From assembly GCA_029242325.1 (NCBI GenBank), contig JAQWUD010000010.1, positions 141,379 through 205,378 of the forward strand: a DNA stretch of 64,000 nucleotides. Direction: 5' to 3'. This DNA comes from Luminiphilus sp. GTDB taxonomy: Bacteria; Pseudomonadota; Gammaproteobacteria; Pseudomonadales; Halieaceae. Position 1 is the first letter of the stretch. Every line of letters starts with the position of its first letter. The position numbers and the translations under genes are program-made. This document shows, piece by piece, positions 45,373-53,750 of the stretch. Under the pieces are notes generated by a model that worked only from the letters and a program-made list of their open reading frames with translations, had not been told where the DNA came from and ran no database searches.

Positions 45373-47268
45373 TCAGGGGCGATACCATATAGATGACGTA
45401 TACGCTCGCTCCTGAATGGTATCCGGCCGACGGGTATCAATATCGCTGTCGCCCAGCGCCAGCTTATCAAGGAAGGAGTGCCTGGCCGTCGGGATTTGCA
45501 ATACTCGTACGTAATAAAACGCCGACTGAGCAGGATTGAATCCGGGATCACGCCACACAGTCTGCAAACGGGGGGCACCAATGGTATTGGCGGTCAAGCC
45601 CGTCTTCAAATCCACAGTATTACCCACGGGCAACAGCAAACCGTCAGCCTGCAAGCGACCCTCTCCCGCCCAGGCAGCATCGAACACACGCTCATGACTG
45701 ACACCTTGCTCGTCAATCCAACCCTTCACTACCTGCACCCGGTCAAGGAAAGCCCCCTCGGGGTCTGCTTGCGCCTCAATCAAAATGGTCAATTGATCTG
45801 AGTTATCGGCTCCCATAATTTCGCCACCCATAGGCACCGCCTGATCAATAATATTGTGCGGAAACGTGGGTGCCGCCAGCGCAGCATCAGGTAAGTTCAA
45901 GCCACCGAATGTTCTCACACCAATGCGGGACCCGCTGGTTGCGTAGACCTCGCGACGACGCATGGCCGCAAGGATGCTCTCCCTTGTATTCTCAGTGGCC
46001 CATACAGCCGCCAAGCCCGAGGCACTCATCCCCCAGCCAAATGTGCCGCGGGCATCATCAGACCATCCACCCGACTTCCTCGAAGGTATCGAATCGGTAG
46101 CCATTTTGCCGTGAAAATTGTCCTCCTCCGCGGAAGGTAGCGCGGTATGGGCATCCGTCGAGCCGACCACACCAAACTGATAAGGGTTCACCCCCACCGA
46201 TTCTTGCAGCAGCAAGCCTGTTTTCAGCGCGCTGCGAATGTAGTCGCCGCTCTGAGGCGAATAGTTAGTCCACTCGCGCTGAATGTAATAGGGGTAGGTT
46301 TCAAAATCGGCAAAGCGATCCTCTGGTGAGAGCGCTGGATGAGTCTCCGAATCGCCCTTGATCTGAGTGATTTCGACCACGGGCTCCCAATAACGCCTTA
46401 TCTCAGCATAGTCTGGGCCTATTTTGTCACCACGAATGTCACGAACATCAAACATAGATCCTTTGGAAATATTCGAATTATGTGGAATGGCAATGAAATT
46501 GCCCCCTGTCGCTGTGCTCGTCTGTTCCAACCAAGCCCACAGATCACTCGGAAATGAGCTGTCATCAAACCCAAACGGAGCAAATGTCTGAGCCTGCTCG
46601 GCGTTGATATCGGCCATAACGACGCGGTGCAAGTTAGCGCCACCGGGGATCAGCGAATATTCCCAACCAATCAACGCAGTGAATTCTCCCGGCTGATTGT
46701 GAACATCCGCTACTTCAGTAATCAGTTTCCAGGTGTCCAACTCAACCGTAGGTTGTCGCGGGATCAAACCACTGACGCGGGCTTTATCCCAGCCCTCCAT
46801 CGCGGCCACCGCATTATCGGCCGGTTTGGGAAGGATCGAGGTAAACAGTTCCCTCCCCGACTGTTCTTCAATTGCATCGCGCACCAAGTACTGTACAAAG
46901 CGTGTCCACAGGCGCTGCTTCCATGTCAGCCCCTCCGTGACCATTGGATTAAAATACAGGCTACGAATGACACCCAGATACTCCGCATGATCCGAGACCA
47001 CCAGAAAATCGAGAGGAGTGCCGATCTGCACTCGAGCCTTGTGCCCGGGGTGAACAACTGGCATCCCTTTGGCATAGCGGTAAGCGGTGTCGGGCGTTGC
47101 GGTGAGGTTGCCATTGGTGAAAGCATCGGAAGAATACGTAGAGTGAAGATGGGTGTCGCCCCACAACAGCTGTTTGTCCTGCGCCTGCGCCTCGATGCCG
47201 GTGGAGACCCATAAAACAACGCCCAAAATAGCGGCCGCCGGCAAGCGACTGATTCGACCTCGAGACAT
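45373..47268 (-). CDS. DUF3604 family exported protein
   Basis: 631 residues from the ATG at 47268, which opens a signal peptide (about 1-29, AQA-Q). The conserved start of the domain is LLWGDTHLHSTYSSDAF, with a PHP-like HxH metal pair; DFLVVSDHAEYLG and GSTDAHTALPSAEEDNF add further His/Asp. DUF3604 proteins are thought to be metal-dependent hydrolases of the PHP/amidohydrolase type, but their substrate is not known to me. It is exported, so it would act in the periplasm. It lies downstream of the meta-cleavage genes on the same strand and may belong to the same catabolic unit. Confidence 0.85.
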   Translation of the reverse strand: MSRGRISRLPAAAILGVVLWVSTGIEAQAQDKQLLWGDTHLHSTYSSDAFTNGNLTATPDTAYRYAKGMPVVHPGHKARVQIGTPLDFLVVSDHAEYLGVIRSLYFNPMVTEGLTWKQRLWTRFVQYLVRDAIEEQSGRELFTSILPKPADNAVAAMEGWDKARVSGLIPRQPTVELDTWKLITEVADVHNQPGEFTALIGWEYSLIPGGANLHRVVMADINAEQAQTFAPFGFDDSSFPSDLWAWLEQTSTATGGNFIAIPHNSNISKGSMFDVRDIRGDKIGPDYAEIRRYWEPVVEITQIKGDSETHPALSPEDRFADFETYPYYIQREWTNYSPQSGDYIRSALKTGLLLQESVGVNPYQFGVVGSTDAHTALPSAEEDNFHGKMATDSIPSRKSGGWSDDARGTFGWGMSASGLAAVWATENTRESILAAMRRREVYATSGSRIGVRTFGGLNLPDAALAAPTFPHNIIDQAVPMGGEIMGADNSDQLTILIEAQADPEGAFLDRVQVVKGWIDEQGVSHERVFDAAWAGEGRLQADGLLLPVGNTVDLKTGLTANTIGAPRLQTVWRDPGFNPAQSAFYYVRVLQIPTARHSFLDKLALGDSDIDTRRPDTIQERAYTSSIWYRP

Positions 47269-47393
47269 GTGTCTACCCCCATCAATGGATAAATTAGCCC
47301 CAAACGAACCACCTCGGGGCACCGACAGCTTACCAATTACCGGCACGGATTCCTTCGCGGCGTTCGGGTACATCATCCGGGCTTATTTGCCAG

Positions 47394-48437
47394 TCAATTT
47401 GCAGTGCGCTTTTGCTCCTTGAGCATAGTCAGAGCGGTATCCTCGATCATGTCTTCTTGGCCTCCAACCATCTTTTTTCTTCCCAGCTCAAGCAGAATAT
47501 CCTTGGGAGCAATGCCATACTTCTCACCTAGCCGATTCGCATGGAGCAGAAACGTAGAGTAGACACCCGCATACCCCAACGTCAGTGAAGAACGGTCGAT
47601 ACGCACAATATGGTCCATCATTGGGAAAACCAGATCCTCGGCCATATCCATCAGCGCAAACATGTCGCAGCCCGTCTCGATACCCATACGATCGCACACA
47701 GCGACAAAAGCCTCGAGGGGCGTGTTACCAGCCCCCGCCCCCAAGCCTGCAACCGAGCAATCAACGCGCGACGCACCAGCGCGCACCGCGGCAATGGAGT
47801 TGGCAATGCCCATACCCAAGTTGTTGTGCCCGTGGAAACCAATCTCGGTGTTCGCGTCAAGGCTGTCCCGGAGCGCCATCACGCAGGCAGTCACGTCTTC
47901 CGGCAACATGTAGCCGGCAGAGTCTGTGACATAAACCGTCTGCGCTCCATAAGACTCCATTTTTTGTGCTTCCTCAGCCAGCCCCTGTGGCGTATTCAAG
48001 TGGGCCATCATCAGAAAGCCTGACGTGTCCATGCCCAGCTCCCGACCGCAGGCAATATGTTGCGGCGAGGTATCAGCCTCGGTGCTGTGGGTTGCAACAT
48101 GAACGCTACGAACACCATGCGCGTGCGCTGAGCGTAGTTCCTTCATTGTGCCGAGGCCAGGGATCAGTAACACCGACATCACCGTCTTTACCAGCACCGG
48201 CGCCACAGCATCCCAGTATTCTTCGTTGCTGTGCGGAGCAAATCCATGCTGCAAGGAATTTCCACCCAGACCTGCACCATGACTCACTTGAATCATGGGT
48301 ACCCCCGCATGCTCCATTGCCGACGCGAACGTGCACATTTGCTCGGTAGAGATCTGCTCACGCTTGGCGTGCATACCGTCGCGAAGACACATGTCATGAA
48401 CGAGGACATGCCGCCCGAATAGATCTGACTGACTCAT
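47394..48437 (-). CDS. 4-hydroxy-2-oxovalerate aldolase
   Basis: 347 residues from the ATG at 48437. HMGL-like TIM barrel with the catalytic/metal motif RDGMHAKR (about 19-26) and GFHGHNN (about 198-204). A C-terminal domain contacts the partner dehydrogenase. It splits 4-hydroxy-2-oxo acids into pyruvate and an aldehyde that is channelled to the dehydrogenase. The start overlaps the dehydrogenase stop by four bases. It matches BphI/MhpE/HsaF; which catabolic pathway it serves cannot be told from the enzyme alone. Confidence 0.93.
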   Translation of the reverse strand: MSQSDLFGRHVLVHDMCLRDGMHAKREQISTEQMCTFASAMEHAGVPMIQVSHGAGLGGNSLQHGFAPHSNEEYWDAVAPVLVKTVMSVLLIPGLGTMKELRSAHAHGVRSVHVATHSTEADTSPQHIACGRELGMDTSGFLMMAHLNTPQGLAEEAQKMESYGAQTVYVTDSAGYMLPEDVTACVMALRDSLDANTEIGFHGHNNLGMGIANSIAAVRAGASRVDCSVAGLGAGAGNTPLEAFVAVCDRMGIETGCDMFALMDMAEDLVFPMMDHIVRIDRSSLTLGYAGVYSTFLLHANRLGEKYGIAPKDILLELGRKKMVGGQEDMIEDTALTMLKEQKRTAN

Positions 48438-49339
48438 ATGGCCTCCGCCACTAGGCTGAGCTTTCCACTGATGATTTTCTCGGCATACATCTCTGCAGTG
48501 CGGCACGCCGCGGCCGTCATGATGTCGAGATTCCCAGCATAGGTGGGCAAGTAATCCCCCAACCCAGCAACCTCCATGAAAACACCCACCTTATTGCCTT
48601 CGAAAACTGGGCCATTTACCAACTTGTATCCCGGAACGTATTCCTGGACACGGCTAATCATATCCAGAAGCGACTCGGTAATACGCTCCTGATCTGGCAC
48701 ATCGTCAGTCACACAGTAGATCGTATTGCGCATGATCATGGGAGGCTCCGCCGGATTGATGACACACAGCGCCTTGCCACGTCTAGCCCCCCCTACCTCG
48801 CACACCGCACCCGAAGTCGTATAAGTGAATTCGTCCAGATTGGCGCGGGTACCAGGCCCGATAGATTTAGAAGCAAGGCTCGCAATGATCTCCGCATAAT
48901 CAACCGCCTGAATACGGCTCACACCATGCACAATCGGTATCGTTGCTTGCCCCGCGCAAGAGATCATGTTGACGTTCATGGTGGCGCCCAGTTCATTCAG
49001 GTTGACACAAGGCAGACAAAGTGGGCCAATTGCAGCGGGTGTCAAATCGACTATGAATACACCCAGCACGTTCATTTTTGCTGCGTTTTCCTCATGCACG
49101 TAGGCCGAGGTGGCATCGAACGCGATTTGAACCCCATCGGCTACAAGATGCGGGGCCGCGCCGTCCACCCCCTCAAACGTGGTCTTTAATCCGAGATCAC
49201 GCGCGCGCGCCAACCCCTCTGACTCAGGTTCAATGCCGATCATCCATACAGGCTCAAGCACTTCACTGCGCATGATCTTGTAGAGCAGGTCAGTGCCGAT
49301 ATTCCCCGATCCAATGAGAGCACACTTCACTTTTTGCAC
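48434..49339 (-). CDS. acetaldehyde (or propionaldehyde) dehydrogenase, acylating
   Basis: 301 residues. Rossmann motif [12 protein letters not shown] (about 10-21), catalytic Cys in [12 protein letters not shown] (about residue 132) and the C-terminal dimer region are all present. It converts the aldehyde from the aldolase into acetyl- or propionyl-CoA with NAD and CoA. It is the BphJ/MhpF/HsaG partner, coupled to the aldolase, and divergent from the hydratase. Confidence 0.93.
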   Translation of the reverse strand: MQKVKCALIGSGNIGTDLLYKIMRSEVLEPVWMIGIEPESEGLARARDLGLKTTFEGVDGAAPHLVADGVQIAFDATSAYVHEENAAKMNVLGVFIVDLTPAAIGPLCLPCVNLNELGATMNVNMISCAGQATIPIVHGVSRIQAVDYAEIIASLASKSIGPGTRANLDEFTYTTSGAVCEVGGARRGKALCVINPAEPPMIMRNTIYCVTDDVPDQERITESLLDMISRVQEYVPGYKLVNGPVFEGNKVGVFMEVAGLGDYLPTYAGNLDIMTAAACRTAEMYAEKIISGKLSLVAEAI

Positions 49340-49460
49340 GCGTATTTCCTCGCCTTTTTTCTATGCTGTTCTATTTTAGGCCGAAGCGCGTCCTCCCTTT
49401 GAGCTAATTTGCCTTGTATTTTGAAAGCCAATAGTATGCCCAGCGAAACCCGAGGCTATA

Positions 49461-49487
49461 TCTGAGTGAGAGAATAATTGACTCAGA
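49461..49487. promoter_or_regulatory. inverted repeat in hydratase/dehydrogenase intergenic region
   Basis: TCTGAGT (49461-49467) and ACTCAGA (49481-49487) are perfect 7-base arms with centres 20 bases apart, a two-turn dyad that suits a dimeric regulator. A possible -35 TTGACT (49478-49483) overlaps the right arm, with TAGTCT 16 bases on as a weak -10. Confidence 0.45.
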
Positions 49488-49564
49488 GAGCACAATGCGT
49501 AGTCTCGGCACCGTCCACCCTAGACCCCCTACCCTCTGCGAACTGAGCAGGAAGAAAGCGAAAC

Positions 49565-50347
49565 ATGGATTCCGAGACGATCAAGCAAGTCAGCGACAAA
49601 TTATTCGAGGCGCTCGAGAGCAGAACCACTATGGAGCCCCTCACCAGCACGTATCCGGACATCACTATTGAGGATGCCTACACGATCTCGCTGCTGCTGC
49701 TCGAGCGGCGTCTTGCAAGAGGCGAAATAGTAGTCGGCAAAAAAATTGGCGTTACCAGCGAGGCAGTGATGGACATGCTCGATGTCCGCCAGCCCGACTT
49801 TGGGTTCATCACCGATGCAATGCGATACGACACTGAAATGCCTGTCTCCAGTCATCTCATCCAACCTCGGGCAGAGGGCGAACTCGCTTTCATATTGAAG
49901 AGGGACCTTGTCGGACCCGGCGTTACGAACGCCGATGTCATCGCCGCGACCGACGCCGTATTACCCTGCTTTGAGGTAGTCGATTCGCGCATCGAAAACT
50001 GGCGAATAAAAATTCAGGATACTGTGGCTGACAATGCCTCGTGCGGCTTCTTTGCCTTGAACGAGGCCGCCGCTATTCAACCAAGCAAAATAGCGCTACC
50101 CGATTGCCGCATGATTGTGACCAAAAATGGAGAGGTCATCTCGCAAGGACTGGGAGCCGCGGCGATGGGAGATCCCGTTAACTGCATTGCCTGGCTGGCT
50201 AACACCCTGGGAGAGTATGGCATTACGTTGCGCAGCGGCGACATCATTCTGTCCGGGAGTCTGGTGCCTCTGGAGCCCGTGCATGCGGGAGACGTGATGA
50301 CAGTGTCGGTCGACGGCATGGGAGACTGCTCTGTCAGCTTTGTGTAG
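49565..50347 (+). CDS. 2-keto-4-pentenoate hydratase
   Basis: 260 residues of the fumarylacetoacetase-like hydratase family. Conserved parts are VVGKKIGVTSEAVMDML, PRAEGELAFILKRDL (metal Glu), EVVDSRIENW and the GDPVNCIAWLANTL helix. It adds water to 2-hydroxypenta-2,4-dienoate to give 4-hydroxy-2-oxovalerate, the substrate of the nearby aldolase. It corresponds to BphH/MhpD/HsaE. AGGAAG lies before the ATG. A short hairpin follows the stop. Confidence 0.92.
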   Translation: MDSETIKQVSDKLFEALESRTTMEPLTSTYPDITIEDAYTISLLLLERRLARGEIVVGKKIGVTSEAVMDMLDVRQPDFGFITDAMRYDTEMPVSSHLIQPRAEGELAFILKRDLVGPGVTNADVIAATDAVLPCFEVVDSRIENWRIKIQDTVADNASCGFFALNEAAAIQPSKIALPDCRMIVTKNGEVISQGLGAAAMGDPVNCIAWLANTLGEYGITLRSGDIILSGSLVPLEPVHAGDVMTVSVDGMGDCSVSFV

Positions 50348-50367
50348 GGATGCGGCCAGAGCATCCC
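50347..50367. terminator. weak hairpin between convergent genes
   Basis: GGGATGC/GCATCCC (50347-50353, 50361-50367) forms a 7-base stem beginning at the end of the hydratase stop. There is no T-tract, so it may be a Rho-dependent or processing site. An overlapping ATCCCC/GGGGAT alternative hairpin is also possible. Confidence 0.35.
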
Positions 50368-50397
50368 CGGGGGATCGCCGTCAACAAGAAAACGACT

Positions 50398-51192
50398 TTA
50401 CCTGCCCTTCCACTCAGGATTTCGCTTTTTGAAAAAAGCCTTGATCGCCTCGGTAGCGTCATCGCTTTCAATACAATATGCCTGCAACGCAGCCTCCTTG
50501 GAGATGGTGTCCGCAAGATTGTGAGATGCGCCAAAAGATATGGACTCCTTCGCGCACCGCAGCGCCAAAGGTGAGCGATTGGCGAGCTCCTGAGCAAATG
50601 CCATCGCGTGTTCGGCAAAACCCTCATCGGGCAACACGCGGTTTGCCAGCCCCCACTCGACCGCCTTGTCTGCCGAGAGCTTTTCGCCAAAGGCCATTAG
50701 CTCATAGGCGCGCTTGGCACCCACAAAATTTGGCAGTAACCAGGTCGCACCGCCATCAGGGACAAGCCCTAAACCCACAAATGGCTGGAAGAGATAGCCA
50801 CTTTCCGACATCACCATCAAATCACACGCCATCGCATAAGAGTAAGAGATACCGGCGCATGGGCCATTGACCGCTGCGATCCAAGGTTTGCGGGCATGGT
50901 GTACAGCAAGAATACCCGGCTTATATTCTGCATTGAGCTGATCCTCTATGCCCTCGCCGCCATTGGGCATTGGCTCAGACGCGTCCGTCAGGTCTGCACC
51001 CGCGCCGAATGCTCTGCCTACACCCGTTAACACTACCACCCAGATGTCATCGTCGGCATTGACCTCTTGCGCCGCACGGGTAAATTCCCGCCTCAAGGCG
51101 CCATTGAAGCTGTTGAGTTTCTCTGGACGGTTAAATGACACGCGGGCAACGCGCTTGTCACGCTCTATCAATATGGTTTCGTAGTCACTCAT
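50398..51192 (-). CDS. enoyl-CoA hydratase/isomerase (crotonase family)
   Basis: 264 residues from the ATG at 51192. The oxyanion-hole segments are FGAGADLTD (about 65-73) and NGPCAGISYSYAMACDLMVM. The second catalytic region reads GLVPDGGATWLLP, with Asp instead of the usual Glu, as in PaaG-type isomerases/hydratases. The C-terminal KRNPEW.GR end is typical. It probably hydrates or isomerises an unsaturated acyl-CoA in the local acid-degradation pathway. It lies 19 bases downstream of the AMACR-like gene. Confidence 0.88.
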   Translation of the reverse strand: MSDYETILIERDKRVARVSFNRPEKLNSFNGALRREFTRAAQEVNADDDIWVVVLTGVGRAFGAGADLTDASEPMPNGGEGIEDQLNAEYKPGILAVHHARKPWIAAVNGPCAGISYSYAMACDLMVMSESGYLFQPFVGLGLVPDGGATWLLPNFVGAKRAYELMAFGEKLSADKAVEWGLANRVLPDEGFAEHAMAFAQELANRSPLALRCAKESISFGASHNLADTISKEAALQAYCIESDDATEAIKAFFKKRNPEWKGR

Positions 51193-51211
51193 GATTTCTC
51201 TCCTTACTATG

Positions 51212-52354
51212 TCAACTGCCCGCGATCGCCGCGCCTGAGCACAGCATTGCTTCGATATCTGTATCCGAGATACCCGCATCACGCAAAACCGCAGCCGTGT
51301 CTGAACCCAGTGCCCGGGTGCCATGACGTATCTCAGACGGCGTACGCTCAAAACGCGGTGCGGGAGAGGGATGCGTCAGGCCCTCTACCACTTGGTAAAC
51401 TGATCGATCCGTATTCGCGGCGTATTGTGTGGCTTCGACCATCGTCAGCACTGGCGCGAAACAGGCATCGCTACCGGCCATCAAAGCATCCCATTCGTCA
51501 CGTGTCCTCGTCTTCAACACTTGGCCGAGCTTGTCTTTCAACTCGGGCCACTGTGAGGATTCATGCTGAGCAACAAACTGCGGGTCAGTCACGTCGGCTC
51601 GCGCCAGCAACTCTGCGTAAAACTGCGGCTCGATTGCACCAACGGCCACGTACTTGCCATCGGAGCATTCATACGTATCGTAAAAGTGCGCAGCACCGTC
51701 GAGGAGATTAGATTCTCGCTCCTCTGCATTCCATGCCCCAATTTGCTGAAAGCCCTGCATCATCCACATCAACTGAGCGGTGCCGTCCACCATCGCCACA
51801 TCTACAACCTGCCCCTTACCGGACTGAGCTGCCTCGAGTAAACCGCCCATGACACCGGTCACAAGCAGCATTCCACCACCTCCAAAGTCACCCACCAGAT
51901 TCAGGGGCACAACGGGGCGCTCTCCCTTTCGTCCAATGGCATGTAAGGCGCCGGTGATGGCGATGTAATTCAGATCGTGCCCCGCCGCCTGCGCGAGGGG
52001 GCCGCTTTGCCCCCAACCAGTCATCCTTGCAAATACCAGGCGCGGATTCCGAGCAAGACAAATATCGGGACCGAAGCCCAGCTTTTCGCACACTCCGGGG
52101 CGATAGGGGTCGATAAAGGCATCCGCCTTTTCAACCAGCGCCAGAAGGGCTTCTCGCCCAGCTTCCTGCTTCAGGTCCAGAACGACTGATTTTTTGTTTC
52201 GACCACTAATCGGTTCGGCCGACTTTGGGTCTGCTGCTCCAGGCCGCTCGATGCGAATAACCTCCGCGCCCATATCAGCAAGGATCATTGCACCCATGGG
52301 CGCGGGGCCGATTCCCGCCAGCTCAATGATCGTATACCCGTGCAAAGATCCCAT
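51212..52354 (-). CDS. alpha-methylacyl-CoA racemase-like, CaiB/BaiF family
   Basis: 380 residues, class III CoA-transferase fold. The opening IIELAGIGPAPMGAMILADMGAEVIRIE pattern (about 9-36) and RNKKSVVLDLK are the CoA-binding parts, and the GHDLNYIAITGAL motif (about 125-137) has the His used as a general base in AMACR/MCR enzymes. Racemisation of 2-methylacyl-CoA would allow beta-oxidation of branched isoprenoid or sterol side chains. A plain CoA-transferase activity is the alternative. It is between the acyl-CoA dehydrogenase and hydratase genes on one strand. Confidence 0.83.
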   Translation of the reverse strand: MGSLHGYTIIELAGIGPAPMGAMILADMGAEVIRIERPGAADPKSAEPISGRNKKSVVLDLKQEAGREALLALVEKADAFIDPYRPGVCEKLGFGPDICLARNPRLVFARMTGWGQSGPLAQAAGHDLNYIAITGALHAIGRKGERPVVPLNLVGDFGGGGMLLVTGVMGGLLEAAQSGKGQVVDVAMVDGTAQLMWMMQGFQQIGAWNAEERESNLLDGAAHFYDTYECSDGKYVAVGAIEPQFYAELLARADVTDPQFVAQHESSQWPELKDKLGQVLKTRTRDEWDALMAGSDACFAPVLTMVEATQYAANTDRSVYQVVEGLTHPSPAPRFERTPSEIRHGTRALGSDTAAVLRDAGISDTDIEAMLCSGAAIAGS

Positions 52355-52366
52355 CGTACAAGCTCC

Positions 52367-53542
52367 TCAGAAATTGCGCTGGTTAAACGGATCGTAATGG
52401 TCACCCAGACAATGGCGGCCGATAATCAGCTTCATGATCTCGGAGCTGCCCGCGTAGATGGTGGCAATCTTTGCGTCGGCGGATTGTCGGCTAATCGGAT
52501 ACTCATCCATAAATCCGGCACCTCCGTGCAATTGCAGTCCTTCATCTGCCACTCTCTGCTGAAGCTCTGATGTCTTGAGCTTGGCGGCAGCAGCGTCCTC
52601 GGCAGAAAGCCTCCCATTATTAAAAGCTAGTGCCGCCTGATCAACAAAACACTGCGCGATATCCAGTTCAGTTCGCAATTCGGCCATTTTAAATTGCGTG
52701 TTCTGCATAGCAGCCAAGGGCTTGCCGAATACTTCACGCTCGCGCACAAAATCTGCCGTCAAATCCCAGGAGAGCTGCGCAGCAGCGAGATAACCCATGG
52801 CGCCCAACAGCCTTTCCTCAGCGAGGCCCTCCATCAAATAGTAGAACCCCTTATGCGCCTCCCCGAGCACATTGCTCTTGGGCACCCTCACATCGGTAAA
52901 AAAAAGCTCAGCGGTATCCTGGGCTTTCAATCCGAGCTTTTTTAGGTTGCGCCCTTTTTCGAATCCCTTCCACCCCGCCTCAACTAAAAACAGCGTCATG
53001 GCATGAGGATTGTTTTGGGGGTCGGTTTTTGCGGCCACCACAACTAAATCACAATTAATGCCGTTGGAGATATAGGTCTTTTGGCCATTCAGTATCCAAT
53101 GATCATCATGCTCGACAGCCTGCGTCCTCATACCGGCCAAATTACTCCCGGCATCGGGTTCGGTCATTGCCACCGCAAGGATGATGTCACCCAACACGGC
53201 GCCAGGAATATAGCGCTGTATCTGATCCTCTGATCCAAAACGAGTGATATAGGGTGCCACTATGCGGCTGTGCAACGAACCGAACCAGTCGCTGCAGCGT
53301 GCATAGGCCAGCTCTTCGATGATGACCTGCTCCCATCGGATATCGTAATCGTCCATGCCGCCGAAGCGCTCCTCCGGCCATACCATCAAAAAACCCTGCG
53401 CACCCGCCTTTCTGAATATCTCGCGCTCGACTACGCCCTCCTCTCGGAAACGCTCCATATGAGGGACAACCTCCTCCGCGAGAAACCTGCGATAGGCCTC
53501 CCTGAACATGGATTGCTCCTCGGTAAACTGCCTAGTGAGCAT
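52367..53542 (-). CDS. acyl-CoA dehydrogenase
   Basis: 391 residues. FAD and acyl-CoA contacts are LAVAMTEPDAGSNLAG (about 130-145) and WILNGQKTYISNG. The C-terminal end is QLHGGAGFMDEYPISR, then IYAGSSEIMKLIIGR. In this final motif Ala stands where the medium-chain enzymes have the catalytic Glu, so the base probably lies on another helix, as in long-chain and isovaleryl types. It starts the ACAD/AMACR/hydratase run, each with short gaps. It likely oxidises a long or branched acyl-CoA. Confidence 0.92.
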   Translation of the reverse strand: MLTRQFTEEQSMFREAYRRFLAEEVVPHMERFREEGVVEREIFRKAGAQGFLMVWPEERFGGMDDYDIRWEQVIIEELAYARCSDWFGSLHSRIVAPYITRFGSEDQIQRYIPGAVLGDIILAVAMTEPDAGSNLAGMRTQAVEHDDHWILNGQKTYISNGINCDLVVVAAKTDPQNNPHAMTLFLVEAGWKGFEKGRNLKKLGLKAQDTAELFFTDVRVPKSNVLGEAHKGFYYLMEGLAEERLLGAMGYLAAAQLSWDLTADFVREREVFGKPLAAMQNTQFKMAELRTELDIAQCFVDQAALAFNNGRLSAEDAAAAKLKTSELQQRVADEGLQLHGGAGFMDEYPISRQSADAKIATIYAGSSEIMKLIIGRHCLGDHYDPFNQRNF

Positions 53543-53750
53543 GTCACACGCCTCCTTTAAATACTGTGCTGACCACCAACGCTCCGCCTTCGCGGGCCCA
53601 TCCTTTTGGGCACGCCAACCATTGTCAGATCACCCTGAATCCACAACGCCGCGTTAAAACGGCCGAAACGCTAAACGATTCATGACTGGCTTCCGAGCAA
53701 ACAGCCCTTAGGGTATTGGGAGCAAATCTAGCGGCACACCTGTACGGCCT

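Noticed and set aside
47295-47335. GCCCC/GGGGC hairpin upstream of the DUF3604 gene
   Set aside because: Only five base pairs, a long loop and no T-tract; too weak to call a terminator.
53543-53750. 208-base gap between the acyl-CoA dehydrogenase and ligase genes
   Set aside because: Checked for RNA genes, hairpins with T-tracts and short frames; only a weak GCCCA/TGGGC stem was seen, so nothing is called.
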